The translations under genes were made by a program, and so were the position numbers. From contig CAZKFD010000013.1 in NCBI GenBank assembly GCA_964551995.1, positions 62,001 through 126,000 of the forward strand: a stretch of DNA of 64,000 nt, written 5' to 3'. Below are positions 61,011 to 64,000 of the stretch, in pieces. Positions within the stretch are counted from its first letter, which is position 1; the number at the start of each line of letters is the position of its first letter. Under the pieces are notes generated by a model that had not been told where the DNA came from, did no database searches, and saw only the letters and a program-made list of their open reading frames with translations. The stretch is from DATKJS01 sp964551995. Lineage in GTDB: Bacteria > Acidobacteriota > Aminicenantia > Aminicenantales > Saccharicenantaceae.

Positions 61011-61490
61011 TTATCTCCCGACGACCGGCTTCTCATCCAGGGAGGCGAAGATGAGCATCATGTTCCTTCGTTCCGGGCGCTGCTCCTCGAGAATGCTCCG
61101 CGTTTCCGTCAGCGGGTTGACGTTTTCGAGGAGGAGAACTTCCGACTGGGTCATGGCCGCCTTTTGCGGCGCACTGATGAAGAGTCCGACGGCGAGCATG
61201 GCGAGAGCGACGAAGACCGGAAGCGCCCGGAGGCACCATCTCTCCCAGACGACGAGCGGGACGACCCGTTCTTCTTCCCTCAGGCGGGGCTCGAGCCGCT
61301 CCCAAAAGCGGGGGAGGGGCGTCCGCTCTTTCTCCTCCCGCAGAAGGGACAGCATGGACCGGTACTCGGCCTGGGCGTTCCGGCAGGCGGAGCACCCCTT
61401 CAGATGGTCGGCGAGGAGATTCCGGGAGCGCTCATCGAGGCGCCCGTCGAGCGACCGCAGGATCCATTTCTCGGCGGTCTTACATTTCAT
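61011..61490 (-). CDS. Zinc-finger anti-sigma factor
   Basis: A 159-aa membrane protein. The N-terminal anti-sigma domain has HLKGCSACR (HxxxCxxC zinc site), and one transmembrane helix follows at about 90-107, then about 50 periplasmic residues. It should hold the ECF sigma factor at the membrane until a signal. The gene overlaps the sigma gene by 11 bp. Confidence 0.88.
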   Translation of the reverse strand: MKCKTAEKWILRSLDGRLDERSRNLLADHLKGCSACRNAQAEYRSMLSLLREEKERTPLPRFWERLEPRLREEERVVPLVVWERWCLRALPVFVALAMLAVGLFISAPQKAAMTQSEVLLLENVNPLTETRSILEEQRPERRNMMLIFASLDEKPVVGR

Positions 61491-62055
61491 GAGACCCTCC
61501 TTGCAGACTCAGATGGGGAGTCAGCTTCTGCCGGAGCATCTTCCGCGCCCGGTGGAGCCGGGAGTCCACGGTCCCGGGAGACAGGTGAAGGATCCGGGAG
61601 ATCTCCTCGTACGGAAGCCCATGAATGTCCCGGAGCGTCAGGATGATCCGGTATTTCTCCGGCAGGCTCTGAACGAGCCTTTGCACGAGGTCCCTCCGGG
61701 CTTCCGTTTTCCGCTCGACTTCGGCACGCTCCATGGTATTTTCGTCCGCGACCGAGATCTCGCCGACATCCTCGAGCGAGACTTCCCGCACCCGGCCGCT
61801 CTTGCGCAGAATGTCCCGGACATGGTTGACGGCGATCCGGTAGAGCCAGGTGCCGAACTCGGATCTCAGGTGGAACTTGGGAAGGGCCAGATAGGCCTTC
61901 AGGAAGACCTCCTGGGCCGCGTCGTCGGCCGCCTCACGGTTCCGGATGAAGCTCAACGCCATGCCGAACACCTTGGACTGATATTTTGCGACAAGGGCTT
62001 CGAAAGCCTCCCGGCTTCCGTCCTGTGCCAGCCTGACGAGCTGCTTTTCGTCCAT
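61480..62055 (-). CDS. ECF RNA polymerase sigma factor
   Basis: A 191-aa group IV sigma factor. Region 2 contains DDAAQEVFLKAYLALPKF and WLYRIAVN; region 4 is PEKYRIILTLRDIHGLPYEEISRIL followed by the HTH. The start at 62055 is preferred because a candidate ECF promoter would start transcription near 62080; an ATG at 62082 is the alternative. First gene of a six-gene stress/efflux operon. Confidence 0.93.
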   Translation of the reverse strand: MDEKQLVRLAQDGSREAFEALVAKYQSKVFGMALSFIRNREAADDAAQEVFLKAYLALPKFHLRSEFGTWLYRIAVNHVRDILRKSGRVREVSLEDVGEISVADENTMERAEVERKTEARRDLVQRLVQSLPEKYRIILTLRDIHGLPYEEISRILHLSPGTVDSRLHRARKMLRQKLTPHLSLQGGSHEM

Positions 62056-62089
62056 GCCGTCTCGCTCACGTGTCCTCCGCATCTTTTTA

Positions 62090-62114
62090 GACGCGGAGAC
62101 GGCCTAAAACTTCC
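62090..62114 (-). promoter_or_regulatory. Candidate ECF promoter of the sigma-antisigma-efflux operon
   Basis: On the minus strand CCGGAAGTTTT is followed by CGTCTAAA, with 17 bp between GGAA (62111-62114) and CGTC (62090-62093). The same form occurs at 62827-62851 and, with one extra base, at 62922-62947. Confidence 0.6.
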
Positions 62115-62374
62115 GGAAGGCCGCCCACCAATGGAAAACCCCGTCTCCGGGAGCCGGTTTCAACCGAAAACCGCACGGCTCGGGCCTTCCTGGGGCTCTG
62201 CTTTGGGCCCCGCGCGGCCGCCCCCTGCGGGCAGAAGGATATGATAGCGGATTTTGCTCTAGGAATCACAAGAAAATCCCGCCCGTTTCACGGCCCGGGG
62301 GCCCTCGCCGGGCGGGAGGAAACCGGACCTTTACGGCATCGGGGCAAACCCGGCCGGCTCGCCGGGACAAGGAA
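62115..62374. other. Non-coding stretch, nothing recognised
   Basis: Between the sigma-operon promoter and the terminator of the next gene, this very GC-rich DNA shows no credible coding frame, repeat or promoter. Confidence 0.5.
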
Positions 62375-62407
62375 CTTTCCGGCCCCCGCGCTCGGGGGGC
62401 CGGAAAG
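62375..62407 (-). terminator. Strong hairpin downstream of the small exported protein gene
   Basis: A perfect 13-bp inverted repeat (CTTTCCGGCCCCC / GGGGGCCGGAAAG) with a 7-nt loop lies 13 bp after the stop. The following T-tract is weak (TTCCTT). Confidence 0.6.
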
Positions 62408-62419
62408 CCACAGAATCGT

Positions 62420-62800
62420 CTACTTCGCCTTTCGGACCGCGGTCCACTCCCGGGCCGGCCGGTCCCCAAACTGAACTGTGCCGGTCATCTTGTCGCCGTC
62501 GACCTTGGCCTTATAGACGAACTTCATCTCTCCCTGCGGGCCGCCGGTCCGGGTGATCGTCCATTCGAGCTCGTCGCCCTTGATGGTTCCCGTGCCCGTC
62601 ATCTCTGTGTTGTTCGGCCCCGGCATTTTCACAGTCAGGTTTTCGCCCGTCTGCGTGAAGCTGATCGTCCGCGTCATCGGGCCGCGTTGCGAGGTCGTGG
62701 TCATGTCCCAGTCGCCGGTCACGTTGATCTCGGCGGCCATAAGCAACGTCACCCCGAGGACCAAAGCTAGAGCCAAAGCGTAGAAAAGTGGTTTCTTCAT
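62420..62800 (-). CDS. Small exported hypothetical protein
   Basis: A 126-aa protein with a signal peptide (1-22, cleavage near MAA-EIN) and a beta-rich mature part (GDWDMTTTSQRGP, FTQTGENLTVKMPG, GDELEWTITR) like a small lipocalin/DUF-type barrel. No function is assigned. It has a strong ribosome-binding site and a candidate ECF promoter of the same form as the nearby sigma operon. Confidence 0.7.
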   Translation of the reverse strand: MKKPLFYALALALVLGVTLLMAAEINVTGDWDMTTTSQRGPMTRTISFTQTGENLTVKMPGPNNTEMTGTGTIKGDELEWTITRTGGPQGEMKFVYKAKVDGDKMTGTVQFGDRPAREWTAVRKAK

Positions 62801-62826
62801 ATAATCCTCTCCTTTACAATATTATA

Positions 62827-62851
62827 GACGAAAGGGCGGAAAAAATCTTTC
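62827..62851 (-). promoter_or_regulatory. Candidate ECF promoter of the small exported protein gene
   Basis: On the minus strand CCGAAAGATTTT is followed by CGTCTATAA, with 17 bp between GAAA (62848-62851) and CGTC (62827-62830), identical spacing to the sigma operon promoter. A TATAAT overlapping its -10 could also serve a housekeeping sigma. Confidence 0.55.
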
Positions 62852-62921
62852 GGACCGGGAAAATGTTTCAGGTCCCGGCCCCGGGCTGGACCGGGCCGTC
62901 CCCCGGCGCCGAAAAATAAAT

Positions 62922-62947
62922 GGAACCTTTTGGACAGGTAGTACGTC
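62922..62947 (+). promoter_or_regulatory. Candidate ECF promoter of the two-peptide unit
   Basis: GGAACC (62922-62927) followed by CGTCTTAA (from 62944), with 18 bp between GGAA and CGTC. Predicted start near 62955, upstream of the ATG at 62987. Confidence 0.5.
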
Positions 62948-62986
62948 TTAATGGAAGTGAAAGCGAATGCGACACGGAGGTTCAAG

Positions 62987-63184
62987 ATGAAAACGCAAAC
63001 GAAGATCGTGATCTTCCTCGTGGCGGTGATGATCAGCCTGATCGGCTTCAGCCTGATCGCTTCGCCGTCGACGCTCAGCCTTTTTGAGCTCGGGAAGGCG
63101 AATGTCTACCACTACGACCTGACCGTGACGGCAACAGTCGGTTCGAGCGTCGGGCCCGTGGTCCAGATCAACGGGTTGTCGTAA
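62987..63184 (+). CDS. Small signal-anchored peptide, first of a two-ORF unit
   Basis: A 65-aa protein with a basic N terminus and one hydrophobic segment (about 7-25: IVIFLVAVMISLIGFSLIA), followed by a 40-residue polar beta-like tail (YHYDLTVTATVGSSVGPVVQ). GGAGG lies six bases before the ATG; an ATG 12 codons upstream is excluded by the promoter. Its stop overlaps the next start (TAATG). Confidence 0.6.
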   Translation: MKTQTKIVIFLVAVMISLIGFSLIASPSTLSLFELGKANVYHYDLTVTATVGSSVGPVVQINGLS

Positions 63185-63294
63185 TGATGCGGACGCGGAT
63201 CCCGAACCGGTTCGCTCTCGACGGGGCGGCCCCGCGAAGGCTGCTCGCAACGCTGGAAAGCTTCCTGGCCTTCCGGCCGATTCTCATTGCGTAG
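63184..63294 (+). CDS. 36-residue ORF coupled to the preceding peptide gene
   Basis: The ATG overlaps the preceding TAA as TAATG. The frame encodes 36 residues, beginning MMRTRIPNRFALDGAAP and ending FLAFRPILIA: basic at first and hydrophobic at the end. Its TAG stop immediately precedes the stem of an intrinsic terminator. The position suggests a real coupled peptide, but such a short frame could be chance. Confidence 0.4.
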   Translation: MMRTRIPNRFALDGAAPRRLLATLESFLAFRPILIA

Positions 63295-63337
63295 GGGCCG
63301 TTTTTCCCCCGGCATGGAAAAGTCGGCCCTTTTTTTA
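63295..63337 (+). terminator. Intrinsic terminator of the two-peptide unit
   Basis: Outer stem GGGCCG / CGGCCC and inner pairing TTTTTCC with GGAAAAG are followed by eight Ts. Confidence 0.85.
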
Positions 63338-63419
63338 TCCGCTGTCCCGCGGCGGAAAGGCCGTCACTCAGCGGCGACCGAAGGAGGGGGGGGGCGGGGG
63401 AAGGAAACGGGCGCGGCCC

Positions 63420-63890
63420 TTATCTTTCGAGGAGCGCCACGGCCCAGCAGGCGATGGCCTCGCCCCGGCCGACGGCATCCAGGCCTTCGTTCGTCTTGCC
63501 CTTGATGCCGAGGCTCGCTTCGTCCACACCGAGAAGGGAGCAGAGCTTTTTTTTCATGGCCTCGACGTAGGGCGCCAGGCGCGGCTCTTCGGCGACCACG
63601 ACCGCATCCACGTTGACGACGCGCCAGCCCCTTCCGCGGAGCATGTCCATGACGTCCCTGAGGAGCGCGAGGCTCGAAATGCCCTTGGTGCGGGGGTCGG
63701 CGGGAAAGAGGCGGCCGATGTCGCCCTCCCCCGCGGCTCCCAGAAGGGCGTCAATGACGGCGTGAATCAGGCCGTCTCCGTCCGAGTGTCCGGCCAGGCC
63801 CCGGGGGGAGGGAATCTCGAGGCCGCCGAGGATGAGCCTGCGGCCCTCGACCAGGGGGTGGATGTCGTATCCGAGGCCGATTCTAAGCAT
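63420..63890 (-). CDS. ispF: 2-C-methyl-D-erythritol 2,4-cyclodiphosphate synthase
   Basis: A 156-aa enzyme of the MEP isoprenoid pathway. Motifs are GLGYDIHPLVEGRRLILGG with the metal Asp/His, GHSDGDGLIHAVIDALLGA, and the C-terminal GKTNEGLDAVGRGEAI. Its ATG overlaps the ispD stop by 8 bp. Confidence 0.96.
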   Translation of the reverse strand: MLRIGLGYDIHPLVEGRRLILGGLEIPSPRGLAGHSDGDGLIHAVIDALLGAAGEGDIGRLFPADPRTKGISSLALLRDVMDMLRGRGWRVVNVDAVVVAEEPRLAPYVEAMKKKLCSLLGVDEASLGIKGKTNEGLDAVGRGEAIACWAVALLER

Positions 63891-64000
63891 GGAGGAGGGC
63901 CTCCGCGATGGTGATGTCCAGCGGCGTCGTGATCTTGATGTTCGCCGGATCTCCCGGCACGGCCAGAACCGCAAGGCCGGCCCACTCGAAAAGCATCGCC
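63883..64000 (-). CDS. ispD: 2-C-methyl-D-erythritol 4-phosphate cytidylyltransferase, C-terminal end only
   Basis: Only the last 38 codons are inside the window. They end PANIKITTPLDITIAEALLHA, where NIKITTP followed by D and AEALL is the characteristic IspD C terminus. Adjacent and overlapping with ispF, as in many genomes. The rest lies beyond the window edge. Confidence 0.85.
   Translation of the reverse strand, partial: AMLFEWAGLAVLAVPGDPANIKITTPLDITIAEALLHA

Noticed and set aside
1..64000. tRNA, rRNA, CRISPR or prophage features
   Set aside because: No cloverleaf T-arm pattern, rRNA core, direct-repeat array, integrase or phage structural gene was found by eye on either strand.

Overview
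The window is 64 kb of high-GC (roughly 63-66% by eye) bacterial chromosome. It reads as a diderm organism: KdsC, a TolC-type channel, an outer-membrane-type barrel, bactofilin and Hfq are all present. The overall flavour (a 3-keto-glycoside hydrolase domain protein, a CarD-like regulator, DUF5658, an N-terminally extended Hfq) suggests the Acidobacteriota/Aminicenantota neighbourhood. That placement is inference from gene content, not from a marker tree. No rRNA, tRNA, CRISPR array or intact insertion sequence was recognised.

Layout. 1-3.2 kb: 3' part of a HEAT-repeat protein carrying two DUF1080 domains. 3.3-9.5 kb: a compact minus-strand operon acpS-acsA-acp-kbl behind a consensus-like promoter, then a scar of a second truncated kbl and a broken MFS transporter, then a YdfG-type dehydrogenase. 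Four copies of a REP-like repeat lie across this stretch. 9.6-13.2 kb: a small membrane protein, a Tat-exported FAD oxidoreductase, a UbiA/MenA prenyltransferase and a CPBP protease. 13.3-16 kb: uvrA. 16-17.1 kb: an AT-rich island ending in a good sigma-54 promoter, ahead of a DUF5658 protein and a stand-alone Fis-type HTH protein. 17.2-25.1 kb: SagB-type oxidoreductase, polysaccharide deacetylase, recA, a RadC-like protein, two tandem long-chain acyl-CoA synthetases and ogt. 25.2-34 kb: a ThyA homologue, a YhhN-family protein, an unknown barrel protein, a SPOUT methyltransferase, accA, hisS and aspS. 34-41.5 kb: a protein joining a kinase-like glycine-rich segment to a polytopic membrane region, a secreted TPR/CPPC protein, then manC, a phosphomannomutase and kdsC. 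41.5-55.5 kb: pyrG and the conserved cluster bactofilin-parB-parA-mnmG-mnmE / jag-yidC-yidD-rnpA-rpmH, which lacks dnaA and has carD divergent from rpmH, then corC, smpB, pdxA and hfq. 55.6-62.1 kb: one minus-strand operon encoding an ECF sigma factor, anti-sigma factor, CpxP-like protein, MacA-like adaptor, MacB-like ABC exporter and TolC-like channel. 62.4-63.4 kb: small secreted proteins. 63.4 kb to the end: ispF and the 3' end of ispD.

Two themes connect genes. First, three promoters of the same unusual form (G[GA]AA, 17-18 nt, CGTC) precede the ECF sigma operon and two small secreted-protein transcription units, which suggests a local envelope-stress regulon. One of those units is a 65-aa signal-anchored protein overlapping a 36-aa ORF that ends at an intrinsic terminator. 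Second, many housekeeping-type promoters here share an 18-bp spacer, and carD and the SPOUT methyltransferase appear leaderless or nearly so. Tightly overlapping genes (ATGA, GTGA, TAATG junctions) are common, implying widespread translational coupling.
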